Shown here in pieces: positions 23,933 to 30,940 of a stretch of 44,461 nt of DNA. Source of the stretch: a virus; the IMG/VR virus record IMGVR_UViG_3300043539_001200, positions 1 through 44,461 of that record; one strand, given 5' to 3'. Within the stretch, counting starts at the first letter, position 1. The number at the start of each line of letters is the position of its first letter. The position numbers were made by a program, and so were the translations under genes. The notes beneath the pieces are model-generated. The model saw nothing but the letters and a program-made list of their open reading frames with translations, had not been told where the DNA came from and searched no databases.

Positions 23933-25285
23933 TCAGGCGCGGATGACCTCTTCGATGATGGGCCGCTGGATCACGGTCTGGTACTGGCCCTCCCAAATCT
24001 GGTGACCGCCCTTGCCGTTCGCCGCCGGTTTCTTGACGGTGAAAGCCGACAGCACCAGGGTGTCACCCGGCTCGTAGTCATACCGGCCAGAGGCGAACCA
24101 TTTGATGATGTAGTTGTCCTCAGTCCAGCCGGTCAGGATGGTGGTGACTCCGTACATCCCGTCAAGCATCCGGACGCTCTTGATGGTCATCTTGGTCAGC
24201 TTCTTGACGCGGGTGCCCTCAGGGGCGAGGAAGCCCTCGACGGCCTTGGCGGCACGCTCGCGCTGCACTGCCAACTCCTTCTCGCGAGCGTAGATGGCCA
24301 CCAGGCTGGCCAGGATGCCGACGTTGCGCTGGCCCACGTAGCCGGACTCACCGGCCAGGATGACGTGCATGTTGTCGGCGTAATCGGTTCCCGGCTTGAG
24401 GGTTTCGGCAGCCGCCAGGATGTCGGCAATCAGAGCCTCGTCCTTGGCGAACTCGTAGCCCCGCCGCATGGTGGCAATGAACCGCTCGTACTCCTTGACA
24501 GCTTCAGGGTGCCGGGAGCTAGGCCGGGTGGGCGGGTAGAACAGCGCACACCGGACCTCACCGCCGGTAGCGGCACCGACACCGGCCTCAGCCGCATTGA
24601 CAGAGACGTAGCTGCGGCCCTCGTCGCTGAACGCGAAGGCCATACCCAGCACCGCGCTGATCGGGGCGCGGTAGTCACTGCCGCCGCCACCCAGGTCATC
24701 GTCCTCACCGAACCCGCGCAGTTCCTTGTCGAACTCCAGCGCCCACAGGCCCTTGATCCGCAGGCCGGTGTAAAGCTCAATGCAGGAGTGGCCGATCTGA
24801 GCCAGGCTGCCGTCGCGCTCGTCGCGGATGATGTAGAGCCGCTTGCGGTCGCGCTTGAGGTTGCAGTGGTCGCAGTGGATGTCATCCACCGGGGGACGCT
24901 TCCAGCCGTCCAGATTCTGGCCGGGGGCGCTGTGGACGGTGTAACCCGCCTCTTCCGCCACCAGGGCGGCGACGAAGGTGTAGTGGCCGGTGGAGATGCT
25001 GAAGTCGCTGAGGGTCACCCGCAGCCAGTCCTCGACGGCGTCGATGCCGCCGAACAGGGTGCCGTCCTCAAGCTCAACCGCACCCCTGCGAACCTTCTTC
25101 TCGTAAGGCTCGTAGACCGCGACGAACTGCTGGTCAATGCCAGCACGGGCCAGCCGCCCGTTAGCGGTGGCCAGCTTCTTGTCAAGCTCTTCGCGCCGGT
25201 AAGCGCGGATGTTCAGCACCAACGGCTCCGGAACTGCGATTTCAGCAGCCGGGGCGGTGATGCCGGGGGCGAGAGCGCTGGTCAT
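23933..25285 (-). CDS. conserved phage protein with zinc ribbon (450 aa)
   Basis: The start is ATG 25285; the seven upstream codons (MMEGGNM) are the ribosome site read as protein. The 450-aa product has a zinc ribbon near residues 135-170 (HCDHC...HSCIE), a Gly-rich patch and a C-terminal beta-rich region that could form an OB-type fold (about residues 345-440). Proteins of this length with the same CDHCNLKR motif are widespread in actinobacteriophages without a known function. It is preceded by a GGAAT-N18-GTT promoter and followed by a terminator, so it is a single-gene unit. Confidence 0.7.
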   Translation of the reverse strand: MTSALAPGITAPAAEIAVPEPLVLNIRAYRREELDKKLATANGRLARAGIDQQFVAVYEPYEKKVRRGAVELEDGTLFGGIDAVEDWLRVTLSDFSISTGHYTFVAALVAEEAGYTVHSAPGQNLDGWKRPPVDDIHCDHCNLKRDRKRLYIIRDERDGSLAQIGHSCIELYTGLRIKGLWALEFDKELRGFGEDDDLGGGGSDYRAPISAVLGMAFAFSDEGRSYVSVNAAEAGVGAATGGEVRCALFYPPTRPSSRHPEAVKEYERFIATMRRGYEFAKDEALIADILAAAETLKPGTDYADNMHVILAGESGYVGQRNVGILASLVAIYAREKELAVQRERAAKAVEGFLAPEGTRVKKLTKMTIKSVRMLDGMYGVTTILTGWTEDNYIIKWFASGRYDYEPGDTLVLSAFTVKKPAANGKGGHQIWEGQYQTVIQRPIIEEVIRA

Positions 25286-25307
25286 ATTTCCTCCTTCCAT
25301 CATGTAT

Positions 25308-25333
25308 AACGCGGGAGGCCGTCCGAATATTCC
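25308..25333 (-). promoter_or_regulatory. ECF-type promoter, GGAAT-N18-GTT
   Basis: GGAAT (25329-25333) and GTT (25308-25310) are 18 bases apart on the minus strand, just upstream of the ribosome site of the 450-aa gene. It is one of 19 such sites in this window. Confidence 0.75.
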
Positions 25334-25346
25334 CGGCAGAAAAAAC

Positions 25347-25706
25347 TCAGCCCTTCACACCCTCAGCGATCTTTTCCAGGCCGCGAGCCTCGCGGTTCTG
25401 TTGGCGCGATCCTTTCAGAAGCCGTTCTGCCTCCCTGGAGTCCAGGCTCTCCCGCGACTGTTTAAGATCGACGTAGGCACCCCAACGCAGGATGTCTGCC
25501 GCGTGATCGCATCTGTCGCAGACAAGCTCAATGCCCCAGGCCGGAATGTCCCAGTCGCCCCGCACGGGAACGGATTTCACTAGCTCGTCGGCCTGGGCCT
25601 CCGTCAGCCCGTAGTCCTCGCGCAGTTCGTCTTCCTCGTAAGCGACGATAGATAGCTGGTAGCGAATCTCGTCGGCCTGGGCCTTGGTGAGTTTCATTCT
25701 CATCAC
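25347..25706 (-). CDS. hypothetical protein with CxxC pair (119 aa)
   Basis: A 119-aa, mostly helical protein. GTG at 25706 overlaps the upstream stop; ATGs at 25703 and 25697 are alternatives. The N-terminal half is acidic (DEIRYQLSIVAYEEDELRED); the middle has CDRCDH, a possible half zinc site; the end is Glu/Arg-rich and coiled-coil-like. The last codons run into the next promoter element. The function is unknown. Confidence 0.65.
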   Translation of the reverse strand: MMRMKLTKAQADEIRYQLSIVAYEEDELREDYGLTEAQADELVKSVPVRGDWDIPAWGIELVCDRCDHAADILRWGAYVDLKQSRESLDSREAERLLKGSRQQNREARGLEKIAEGVKG

Positions 25707-25873
25707 CAGGCACCCAGGCAGTCCACCGGCAACGCTTCGGTGCTGCCGTCCTCGTAGCGCAGGACGGCCCAGAGAAAGATGCGGTTGAACTCTTCCCGAC
25801 CATGGAGGTCGATGATGATGCCGGGTTGATCCCAGCTTCCAAGGACGATCTTGCCAACGCGGACGGCTATCAC
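25703..25873 (-). CDS. small hypothetical protein (56 aa)
   Basis: A 56-aa frame from GTG 25873, overlapping the previous stop (GTGA), to a TGA that overlaps the next start. The sequence (MIAVRVGKIVLGSWDQPGIIIDL) is beta-rich, with a conserved-looking LWAVLRYEDGSTEALPVDCLGAW end. Such SH3-like mini-proteins are common in phage accessory regions. Good coupling on both sides supports it. The function is unknown. Confidence 0.65.
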   Translation of the reverse strand: MIAVRVGKIVLGSWDQPGIIIDLHGREEFNRIFLWAVLRYEDGSTEALPVDCLGAW

Positions 25874-26172
25874 GGGAGTAATCCTTTCGGTGGACGCTTG
25901 ATGCGCTTGAGGCCGATAGACAGGGAATTCACCATGTAGATGACCCCGCCGTCAGCTTGCCTCTCAGCACGGGCTGGGCCGGGACGCACCTGGACTTTGT
26001 AGATCGCCAGGACTTCGTCGCCGTCACGAACGATAAGGTACTGGCCGCTGTTGCGGCCATCGAACTGGACAAACTCCACGGCATCCGACGCGACGGCAAT
26101 GCCGTCTGTACGGGCCAGGGTGGCGACGGCCTTGGCCGTCATCGACGCTATGTGTGCTGGGCTGGGAGCCAT
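25870..26172 (-). CDS. hypothetical protein (100 aa)
   Basis: The start is ATG 26172, directly after the standard GGAGG element; seven upstream codons are the ribosome site. The 100-aa product has an Ala-rich N-terminal helix, a beta hairpin (QYLIVRDGDEVLAIYKVQVRPG) and a basic C-terminus (LKRIKRPPKG). It is the first gene of a three-gene unit (26172 to 25347). No family is recognised. Confidence 0.65.
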   Translation of the reverse strand: MAPSPAHIASMTAKAVATLARTDGIAVASDAVEFVQFDGRNSGQYLIVRDGDEVLAIYKVQVRPGPARAERQADGGVIYMVNSLSIGLKRIKRPPKGLLP

Positions 26173-26194
26173 ATTTCCTCCTTCCATCATGTAT

Positions 26195-26220
26195 AACGCC
26201 CCGGCACCGAAATTTATTCC
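26195..26220 (-). promoter_or_regulatory. ECF-type promoter, GGAAT-N18-GTT
   Basis: GGAAT (26216-26220) and GTT (26195-26197) are 18 bases apart. The -35 element overlaps the stop codon of the upstream gene. It drives the 26172 gene. Confidence 0.75.
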
Positions 26221-26666
26221 TCCGACCTAACCAAAGTCTTTTGCAGCTTGATTTTGTCCCCCAGATCGCCTAGGGGAACATTTCCGGCACCGTCGCACAC
26301 CATGCACCGTAGGTCATCTTTTACGATGCCTAGGGCCTCCTGAGCGGCCTTTATGGAGCATTCCTGCGCCCAGGCATAATCACCGACCCTCTCAATGAGG
26401 TCAGCCTCGTCGCCGTCACCGCCGCAGCGTGGGCAGGTCGCCAGGCCGTCCAGGGCCAGCTTAAGGTCATCGACCACGGAGATGACCCCGCAGGCACAGA
26501 TGCCGACGCTATGGTCGCACGCAAGGTCTTCGCTCAGGTACTCGACAATGGCCTCCAGCAGGCTGCGTGGCACGTCGGAATCCGACCCCTCTGGTGCAGG
26601 GTAGGGGTTCATCACCTGAAGCGCATGCGCCAGCATGGTGTTGGGTATGGCCATCCATTCGCTCAT
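26214..26666 (-). CDS. Cys-rich zinc-binding protein (150 aa)
   Basis: A 150-aa acidic protein, ATG at 26666 behind AAGGAGG. Several Cys pairs are present: CDHSVGICAC, CPRCGGDGDE and CMVCDGAG. The CPRCGGDG and CMVCDGAG pair resembles the zinc module of DnaJ-type proteins. A helical region lies between. It could be a small chaperone-like or protein-binding factor, but no J-domain is present. Its stop is part of the next promoter. Confidence 0.65.
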   Translation of the reverse strand: MSEWMAIPNTMLAHALQVMNPYPAPEGSDSDVPRSLLEAIVEYLSEDLACDHSVGICACGVISVVDDLKLALDGLATCPRCGGDGDEADLIERVGDYAWAQECSIKAAQEALGIVKDDLRCMVCDGAGNVPLGDLGDKIKLQKTLVRSEE

Positions 26667-26675
26667 ACTTCCTCC

Positions 26676-26828
26676 TTAATCGTTCATTCCGTGGAACTTG
26701 CACATCCAGTTCCAGCCGTCCTTGCACTGACAGGTGGGCTGCGGCAACAGGTTCGTGCAACTGCACTCCCGGCAGTAGTTGTGGATGTTGTGCTTCTCAG
26801 CGGCGTGGCCGCAGCACCCGCAGGGCAT
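26676..26828 (-). CDS. small Cys/His-rich protein (50 aa)
   Basis: A 50-aa frame from ATG 26828 (TGATG overlap, GAAGGGAA upstream) to 26676. It has nine Cys and several His: CGCCGH, CRECSC, CQC and CKFHG. It probably binds one or two zinc ions. It sits between two other small genes of the same unit. The frame is convincing because of its composition and coupling. The function is unknown. Confidence 0.65.
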   Translation of the reverse strand: MPCGCCGHAAEKHNIHNYCRECSCTNLLPQPTCQCKDGWNWMCKFHGMND

Positions 26829-27103
26829 CAGGTTCCCTTCTTCTTCTTCAGCACCGACTCAGCGGCAAAGATGGCATCGAATATTTCTTGCCGCTGCGGC
26901 TCAGGCAGGCCACCCAGCAGGACAGCGGCCAGGTGGGTGGCACCGCGCAACCGCTCAAGACGGTGGCTCAACTGAGTCTTGCTGTCGCGGCGAGTCCGGA
27001 CATAGCCAAGGGAAGTAGTCACCGCGTCATCACGCAGGCACTTTGCCTGGCGCAGAAGGCTTTCCAGAATGTCGCTGGTCTTCACCGTTTCGGGCCTAGA
27101 CAT
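26828..27103 (-). CDS. small basic helical protein (91 aa)
   Basis: The start is ATG 27103 behind GAGGAAGAAGG; an earlier in-frame ATG at 27121 lies within the upstream gene. The 91-aa protein is helical and basic, with TKTSDILESLLRQAKC-type and RDSKTQLSHRLERLRG segments and a Lys-rich end. It overlaps the upstream 30-aa gene by 8 bases. No family is recognised; a nucleic-acid- or protein-binding role is possible. Confidence 0.6.
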   Translation of the reverse strand: MSRPETVKTSDILESLLRQAKCLRDDAVTTSLGYVRTRRDSKTQLSHRLERLRGATHLAAVLLGGLPEPQRQEIFDAIFAAESVLKKKKGT

Positions 27104-27188
27104 ACGCACCTTCTTCCTCAAGAATTCCTTGCAGAATCCGCTCAGCAGCTTCGATGACCTCCAGGGCCTCCAAGTCGAACAAGTCCAT
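27096..27188 (-). CDS. small acidic peptide (30 aa)
   Basis: A 30-aa frame (MDLFDLEALEVIEAAERILQ) from ATG 27188 with GGGAGG six bases upstream. It is the gene placed directly behind an ECF-type promoter, which strongly supports translation. It is amphipathic and acidic and overlaps the next start by 8 bases. It may be a leader or a small regulatory peptide. Confidence 0.55.
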   Translation of the reverse strand: MDLFDLEALEVIEAAERILQGILEEEGAYV

Positions 27189-27213
27189 CTTGTTCCTCCC
27201 TTCCATCTAGTAC

Positions 27214-27239
27214 AACAAACCGGCAGAAAAACTTATTTC
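27214..27239 (-). promoter_or_regulatory. ECF-type promoter, GAAAT-N18-GTT
   Basis: GAAAT (27235-27239, one mismatch to GGAAT) and GTT (27214-27216) are 18 bases apart. It precedes the unit 27188, 27103, 26828, 26666. Confidence 0.65.
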
Positions 27240-27499
27240 TAGCTCATTGGGTCTAGCCAGACCCGCTGCTCGTCGGCAAGGTCATAGATCAGGCCCAGGC
27301 TGTAGTCGCCGCTGTCGGAGTCGCACATCTCCAGGTCTTCGATCAGCCGCTCCAGTTCGCCGTCCTCGCCGCCGTCAGCGGCATACCAGGCCGAACCACG
27401 CAGCAGCGCGGCAAGCTTCTCGACTTTGCTTGCGTAGGAAGCACTTTCGTCCTCAATGATGCTTCCGAAACCTTTGACTTCAACTTTCCAAACGGGCAT
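27239..27499 (-). CDS. hypothetical protein (86 aa)
   Basis: An 86-aa acidic protein, ATG at 27499 behind AGGAGG. It begins MPVWKVEVKGFGSIIEDES and carries alternating strand/helix segments with many Asp/Glu (GGEDGELERLIEDLEMCDSD). It has no zinc or membrane signature. It is the last of a three-gene unit (27983, 27795, 27499). The function is unknown. Confidence 0.65.
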   Translation of the reverse strand: MPVWKVEVKGFGSIIEDESASYASKVEKLAALLRGSAWYAADGGEDGELERLIEDLEMCDSDSGDYSLGLIYDLADEQRVWLDPMS

Positions 27500-27510
27500 T
27501 TTTCCTCCTG

Positions 27511-27795
27511 TCAGTACCCGTAGTGGGCACGCTCTTCGTCGTCATAGGGGTAGTGCTGAGGGCCTTCGCACAGGTGAGCCGACAGGCCGTGTTCGCAAGT
27601 GGGATAAAGCTTTTCGATGATCCGCTTGTATCCCTGGTCGATGAATTCGCCTTCGACTTCGTCAATGGCGTGGGTCATTCCCTTCCGCTCAAAAAACGCC
27701 AGGGCATGATCTTCGGCATTTTCGCCGTAGAACCGGGTGACGTAGCTGTGGCCGGTGCTGCACACCGTCATCAGCAGGGCAATGGGCTTGCTCAC
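27511..27795 (-). CDS. hypothetical protein with C-terminal His/Cys patch (94 aa)
   Basis: A 94-aa protein from GTG 27795, with GGAGG 4-5 bases upstream and a GTGA overlap. It has a hydrophobic opening (MSKPIALLMTVCSTGHSYVTRF) that is too short for a clear membrane segment, and a CEHGLSAHLCEGPQHYP patch that could bind a metal. Such small proteins are frequent in actinobacteriophage accessory regions. No function is assigned. Confidence 0.65.
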   Translation of the reverse strand: MSKPIALLMTVCSTGHSYVTRFYGENAEDHALAFFERKGMTHAIDEVEGEFIDQGYKRIIEKLYPTCEHGLSAHLCEGPQHYPYDDEERAHYGY

Positions 27796-27983
27796 GAATC
27801 CTCCTTCGGGGAAATGGGCCAGGTCGTGCCATCTTGGTCAATAAGATTGACCCTGGCGTAGTCCCGGCTGTCGGCCAAAAGTTGCGCGTACTGACCGGCA
27901 CGGCTGTTGTTGGCAAAGTGTGCCTCTGCGCTGGGGTCGAACTTGCCGGGGAGAACTTCGGCGGTGACGATGATCTTTGGCAT
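27792..27983 (-). CDS. hypothetical protein (63 aa)
   Basis: A 63-aa protein, ATG at 27983 behind AAGGAGG and an ECF-type promoter. It begins MPKIIVTAEVLPGKFDPSAEA, followed by FANNSRAGQYAQLLADSRDYARV. It is soluble, without a known motif. It heads a three-gene unit and is coupled to the next gene. Confidence 0.65.
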   Translation of the reverse strand: MPKIIVTAEVLPGKFDPSAEAHFANNSRAGQYAQLLADSRDYARVNLIDQDGTTWPISPKEDS

Positions 27984-28004
27984 TTTCCTCCTTCCATCTG
28001 GTAC

Positions 28005-28030
28005 AACAGAAAAAACGAGAGAATTATTCC
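28005..28030 (-). promoter_or_regulatory. ECF-type promoter, GGAAT-N18-GTT
   Basis: GGAAT (28026-28030) and GTT (28005-28007) are 18 bases apart, immediately after the stop of the upstream gene. The spacer holds a run of T (TTTTTT) on the minus strand. Confidence 0.75.
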
Positions 28031-28387
28031 TCAGAGCCTGTAGGCATGTTCCCGGCCCTCGCTGGCTTTGCCGCCTGCGGCCTCGCGAGCCAGTTCCAGG
28101 GTCAGCGACTCAGCGGCCTCTTTGAACGTCTCGTAGGCACCGGGAGAGTCACCGAATGCGTACTCGCCAGCCTCGTTGTCCCAGATGTGCCAGCGGGTGT
28201 AGTAATGCTCGCCGTCGCCTTCGCAGTAGTACCCAGGCAGTCCACGCTTGCCGCGCACCGGGTGCGGGTTGTCACAGGTGGTCAGGAAGTCGTCCTGAGA
28301 AGTGACCTCGTAGCGCCCGTCCTCAGTGAGGTAGATGCCGTTGGGCTGGCGCACCAGCGGGGTGCCGTACTTGCGAATCGTGGTCAT
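28031..28387 (-). CDS. hypothetical protein (118 aa)
   Basis: The start is ATG 28387 (MTTIRKYGTPLVRQPNGIYL), placed behind the conserved GGAGCGAA element. The 118-aa protein is beta-rich in the first half, with Tyr/Trp-rich stretches (YYCEGDGEHYYTRWHIWDN), and helical at the end (ESLTLELAREAAGG). It is a single-gene unit between two promoters. No family is recognised. Confidence 0.65.
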   Translation of the reverse strand: MTTIRKYGTPLVRQPNGIYLTEDGRYEVTSQDDFLTTCDNPHPVRGKRGLPGYYCEGDGEHYYTRWHIWDNEAGEYAFGDSPGAYETFKEAAESLTLELAREAAGGKASEGREHAYRL

Positions 28388-28408
28388 TTCGCTCCTTCCA
28401 TCACGCAT

Positions 28409-28435
28409 AACGCAAAAAGCCGGGGGAGTTATTCC
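28409..28435 (-). promoter_or_regulatory. ECF-type promoter, GGAAT-N19-GTT
   Basis: GGAAT (28431-28435) and GTT (28409-28411) are 19 bases apart, one of two sites with 19 rather than 18. The -35 element lies in the terminator stem. Confidence 0.65.
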
Positions 28436-28441
28436 CCCGGC
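28419..28441 (-). terminator. Rho-independent terminator overlapping a promoter
   Basis: GCCGGGGGA and its complement form a stem of about 9-10 bp, followed on the minus strand by CTTTTTGCG. It ends the transcript of the 28820 gene while carrying the -35 element of the next promoter. Confidence 0.75.
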
Positions 28442-28469
28442 CTTCGCCACTTGAAAACTTTTTGATTTG

Positions 28470-28820
28470 TCAAACAGCTACCCGTACCGGCAGCATGTCC
28501 TCGCCGCAGCCGGGGCACGGTTTGCCGTAGCCGCCCTTCTGAAGCAAGATTTTCACGCCGTGGTCTGGTAGGTCATTCGGGCCAGGATCGTGGCCCTGCG
28601 GGTCATACAGGCACCCGTGCGCCCTGATTAAAGCTACGTGCTTGCAGGTCCGGTCAGATTCGTCCTCGACCTTGCAGTACTGGAACGCACGGCACTCACA
28701 GTGCGCCCCTTCGATGCCCAGGCTGACCCGGTAGCGGGTGGGGGGAGCCGAACCAGGCACGATGAAGACGGCGTCATGCTGGGGACAGAAGCCCATCGTT
28801 TCGACGGTGAAGTCAGGCAT
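28470..28820 (-). CDS. SWIM-like zinc protein (116 aa)
   Basis: A 116-aa protein, ATG at 28820 behind AGAGGAAA. Residues about 40-70 (CECRAFQYCKVEDESDRTCKHVALI) match the SWIM pattern C-x-C...C-x-H. A C-terminal CPGCGEDM pair adds a second half site. SWIM fingers bind DNA or protein in recombination and ubiquitin-type factors. A second SWIM finger occurs in the 1259-aa virion protein. The exact role here is unknown. Confidence 0.65.
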   Translation of the reverse strand: MPDFTVETMGFCPQHDAVFIVPGSAPPTRYRVSLGIEGAHCECRAFQYCKVEDESDRTCKHVALIRAHGCLYDPQGHDPGPNDLPDHGVKILLQKGGYGKPCPGCGEDMLPVRVAV

Positions 28821-28840
28821 TTATTTCCTCTTTCAAGAAG

Positions 28841-28922
28841 TTGACCGGCGGGGCAGGCGGGAGCGAACGGAGTATGAGCATCGACCGCTTTTCGCCCTGG
28901 CCAAGCTAGCCCCGCCGGTCAA
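28841..28922 (-). repeat. 14-bp perfect inverted repeat in a gene-free leader
   Basis: TTGACCGGCGGGGC (28841-28854) and GCCCCGCCGGTCAA (28909-28922) are exact complements with a 54-base loop. They fill most of the 125-base gap before the SWIM-like gene. The fold could be an RNA structure regulating that gene or a protein-binding site. No convincing gene lies inside; a 10-codon frame there is too short to support. Confidence 0.6.
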
Positions 28923-28945
28923 GAATCAGAGTACTCATGGCCGTC

Positions 28946-29119
28946 TCATCCGTAGCTTGCCACCTCTTTGCGCTTCTCAGAGGCCCGATTGCGCTTGCCG
29001 GGGTACTTGTAGGCGCGAGCTTTGTTCGCGCTCCTGGTGGTGTGCTGGCCGGGTGAACGGCCCTGTTCTGTGCGTTCGCGTCGGCGGATAGCCTCAGCGG
29101 CATGGTCCGGCTTGATCAC
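28946..29119 (-). CDS. small very basic protein (57 aa)
   Basis: A 57-aa frame from GTG 29119, a GTGA overlap with the upstream stop. It is strongly basic (AIRRRERTEQGRSPGQHTTRS, then YKYPGKRNRASEKRKE). Its composition suggests nucleic-acid binding. It is coupled to the 77-aa gene before it. No known domain is visible. Confidence 0.6.
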   Translation of the reverse strand: MIKPDHAAEAIRRRERTEQGRSPGQHTTRSANKARAYKYPGKRNRASEKRKEVASYG

Positions 29120-29349
29120 GGCATATCCTCTTCTCTGGCCAGCAGTCGGCTGATGTCGGAGGGAATCGGCGTCCCGCCACAGGGGCAGAAGCTGGCGTAA
29201 GCCGCTCCGGAGTCCGGACAGCAGGCATTAGCCATGAACTCATCCCACCATTCCTCGTAGGTCATCAGGTCGTCGTCAGTGACCGGCTGCCCGAAATCCG
29301 TTGGGCGCGTGTCAATGTCGGACTCAGTGATGTGGTCCGGATCGCTCAT
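29116..29349 (-). CDS. small acidic Cys-containing protein (77 aa)
   Basis: A 77-aa acidic protein, ATG at 29349 behind GGGAGG. It holds the cluster CCPDSGAAYASFCPCGG, a possible zinc site, and many Asp/Glu (DIDTRPTDFGQPVTDDDLM). It heads a unit driven by an ECF-type promoter and precedes the basic 57-aa protein, so the two oppositely charged products might interact. Confidence 0.6.
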   Translation of the reverse strand: MSDPDHITESDIDTRPTDFGQPVTDDDLMTYEEWWDEFMANACCPDSGAAYASFCPCGGTPIPSDISRLLAREEDMP

Positions 29350-29372
29350 TTTTGCCTCCCTTCACTTACTGA

Positions 29373-29398
29373 AACCAAACCTTCCGGAAAACTATTCC
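29373..29398 (-). promoter_or_regulatory. ECF-type promoter, GGAAT-N18-GTT
   Basis: GGAAT (29394-29398) and GTT (29373-29375) are 18 bases apart. The -35 element overlaps the stop of the 29721 gene. Confidence 0.7.
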
Positions 29399-29721
29399 GG
29401 CCCTCTTTTCTCTTCCTCCACGATGGCGTCTAGCTGGTGCTGGTTCAGGGTGGCAATGATGTGTTCAGGGCCGAACTTAACCTCGTCGCCATGCTTGACC
29501 GACACGGCACGATGGGGGGCGTTCGACAGGGTTCCGGTGATACTGTCGCCGTCCCTGGCAGTGATCAACACCCACATGCGCTCAGCACCGTCGTCGCTGC
29601 TGAAGATCAGCTTGGCGTAGTCTCCCGGCCCAACGGCAGCCTTGTCGGCATCCGAAGGGAGCAGGAAGCTTTCCGGACTGGCCTTGTTTCGATCAAGACC
29701 GCTGATTAGCTTGTAGCTCAT
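29392..29721 (-). CDS. DUF2314-like protein (109 aa)
   Basis: A 109-aa protein, ATG at 29721 overlapping the upstream stop, with AAGGAGG before it. The middle (GDYAKLIFSSDDGAERMWVLITARDGDSITGTL) resembles DUF2314, a small beta-barrel family with a GERMWV-type motif. No enzymatic activity is known to me. Phage members are common. Confidence 0.65.
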   Translation of the reverse strand: MSYKLISGLDRNKASPESFLLPSDADKAAVGPGDYAKLIFSSDDGAERMWVLITARDGDSITGTLSNAPHRAVSVKHGDEVKFGPEHIIATLNQHQLDAIVEEEKRGPE

Positions 29722-30353
29722 GCCGCCTCCTTTTTCTTCAGGCCCTCCAGGGCCTTTTCGATGATTGCTTGTGCCGCAGGGCTTTTCGGCACCACGCGCA
29801 CGATGTCCTCGCTGTAGCTGGGGAACACGATGTCGGCACCCTCGTAGGCCTCACGGTAGTGGCCGTCCTCGCCAGGACCGACATCCAGCAGCTTGAACAC
29901 GGCCTTGTCCTCGCTATCCAGCACTGACCGGATCAGCTTGAGCCAGATCGGGCCACCGACTGCGGTGCCAAGGTCACCAGTTGCCTTGCGCGGCAACAGG
30001 ATTCCCGGCTCCGCTGGCTTGAGGTATGCGGCCAAGTAGAAGTACCCACCGGCCAGCCGCCCGACCACGGCAATATCGCCGTCCTCGTAGATGTCCACGG
30101 GGTCGTCGGGTCGCAGACCCTTTGCCAGCTTGGCTTCGGCCAGCGTGACCACTTCTGCCCCGCCGATTGCCTTGAGCTTTTCGATCAGCTTGGCCTTCGG
30201 CTCATCCTCACCGGCAAAGCTCACACGGTCGTGCGGCACATCCAGCGAGACACCGTAGCCGTAGCCATTGACGATAGCTCGCGCTCCCCAGGCTGCCTGG
30301 GCACCCTCCGGAACCCCGGCACCGTAACCGAACGCTAACTGTAGCTTGCTCAT
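29718..30353 (-). CDS. hypothetical protein (211 aa)
   Basis: A 211-aa protein, ATG at 30353 behind the conserved GGGAGAAATAA site. The N-terminus is Gly/Ala/Tyr-rich (FGYGAGVPEGAQAAWGARAIVNGYGYG), the middle is beta-rich (VDIYEDGDIAVVGRLAGGYF) and the end is helical and basic. There is no catalytic signature or Cys cluster. It is coupled to the DUF2314-like gene. The function is unknown. Confidence 0.65.
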   Translation of the reverse strand: MSKLQLAFGYGAGVPEGAQAAWGARAIVNGYGYGVSLDVPHDRVSFAGEDEPKAKLIEKLKAIGGAEVVTLAEAKLAKGLRPDDPVDIYEDGDIAVVGRLAGGYFYLAAYLKPAEPGILLPRKATGDLGTAVGGPIWLKLIRSVLDSEDKAVFKLLDVGPGEDGHYREAYEGADIVFPSYSEDIVRVVPKSPAAQAIIEKALEGLKKKEAA

Positions 30354-30377
30354 TTATTTCTCCCTTCCATCTGATAC

Positions 30378-30403
30378 AACCAGATTTTACCGGCGGAAAT
30401 TCC
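30378..30403 (-). promoter_or_regulatory. ECF-type promoter, GGAAT-N18-GTT
   Basis: GGAAT (30399-30403) and GTT (30378-30380) are 18 bases apart, upstream of the 211-aa gene. The -35 element begins at the stop of the preceding gene. Confidence 0.75.
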
Positions 30404-30882
30404 TACGCCGCCTTCCTTCCGAAACGAAGCTCTCCCGCTGGCCATGGTTCGTAGGACTTCAAGTCCAAGAACCAGACGGCCCGGTTGTCATAGTCGGCGC
30501 TGTCAAGCAGGACACCAAAGAACGCACCGTCGAGTCCGTAGAACAGCAGGCCAACCTTGCCCTTGGGCACTAGGTCGCTCCAGTCACCAAAGGCACCGGA
30601 GGACTTGAGGTCGCCCTTGGCGAGACGGGCATTGTCAGCGTCATAGCTGGCCTGCGACTCAGCGGCTCCGTCCCGGCAGCGGTCGCCGTGGACACCGCGC
30701 AGGCCACCGTGGTGCTTGTAGCAGCCAGCGCACAGGGCCGGTGGGCGGCAATACGGCATGGTGTTGCCGCCGTCGAGAATGCTGGCCTTGACCTTGTGTG
30801 GGCACTTGCGCTTACGAACGCCGCCGGAAATGGAACAGCCGTCGCAAACCAGACGGCCACGATAATCGAAACAGTAACCCAT
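30403..30882 (-). CDS. zinc-ribbon protein (159 aa)
   Basis: The start is ATG 30882 (MGYCFDYRGRLVCDGCS); eight upstream codons are the ribosome site. The 159-aa protein has CDGC, a KCPHK site and CRPPALCAGCYKHHGG, making one or two zinc ribbons in the first 75 residues. A C-terminal beta-rich domain follows (KGKVGLLFYGLDGAFFGVLL). Similar Cys-rich proteins recur in actinobacteriophages without known function. It lies directly downstream of ku but has its own promoter. Confidence 0.65.
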   Translation of the reverse strand: MGYCFDYRGRLVCDGCSISGGVRKRKCPHKVKASILDGGNTMPYCRPPALCAGCYKHHGGLRGVHGDRCRDGAAESQASYDADNARLAKGDLKSSGAFGDWSDLVPKGKVGLLFYGLDGAFFGVLLDSADYDNRAVWFLDLKSYEPWPAGELRFGRKAA

Positions 30883-30904
30883 ATTTCTCCCTTCCATCTG
30901 GCAC

Positions 30905-30930
30905 AACAGAAAAACCGGGGGAATTATTCC
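30905..30930 (-). promoter_or_regulatory. ECF-type promoter, GGAAT-N18-GTT
   Basis: GGAAT (30926-30930) and GTT (30905-30907) are 18 bases apart, upstream of the 159-aa gene. The -35 element lies inside the terminator that ends ku. Confidence 0.8.
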
Positions 30931-30935
30931 CCCGG
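30915..30935 (-). terminator. Rho-independent terminator after ku, overlapping a promoter
   Basis: CCGGGGGAA and TTCCCCCGG form a 9-bp stem with a 3-base loop, followed on the minus strand by TTTTT. The hairpin contains the -35 GGAAT of the next promoter. Confidence 0.85.
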
Positions 30936-30940
30936 CCTCC

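Noticed and set aside
24002-25309. Long rightward frame (435 codons) opposite the 450-aa gene
   Set aside because: It lies antisense to a better-supported gene with promoter and ribosome site; its Val/Ala/Gly/Asp-rich composition is that of a GC-rich shadow frame.
28906-28935. 10-codon frame inside the 14-bp inverted repeat
   Set aside because: It is too short to support as a gene and lies mostly within the repeat arm.
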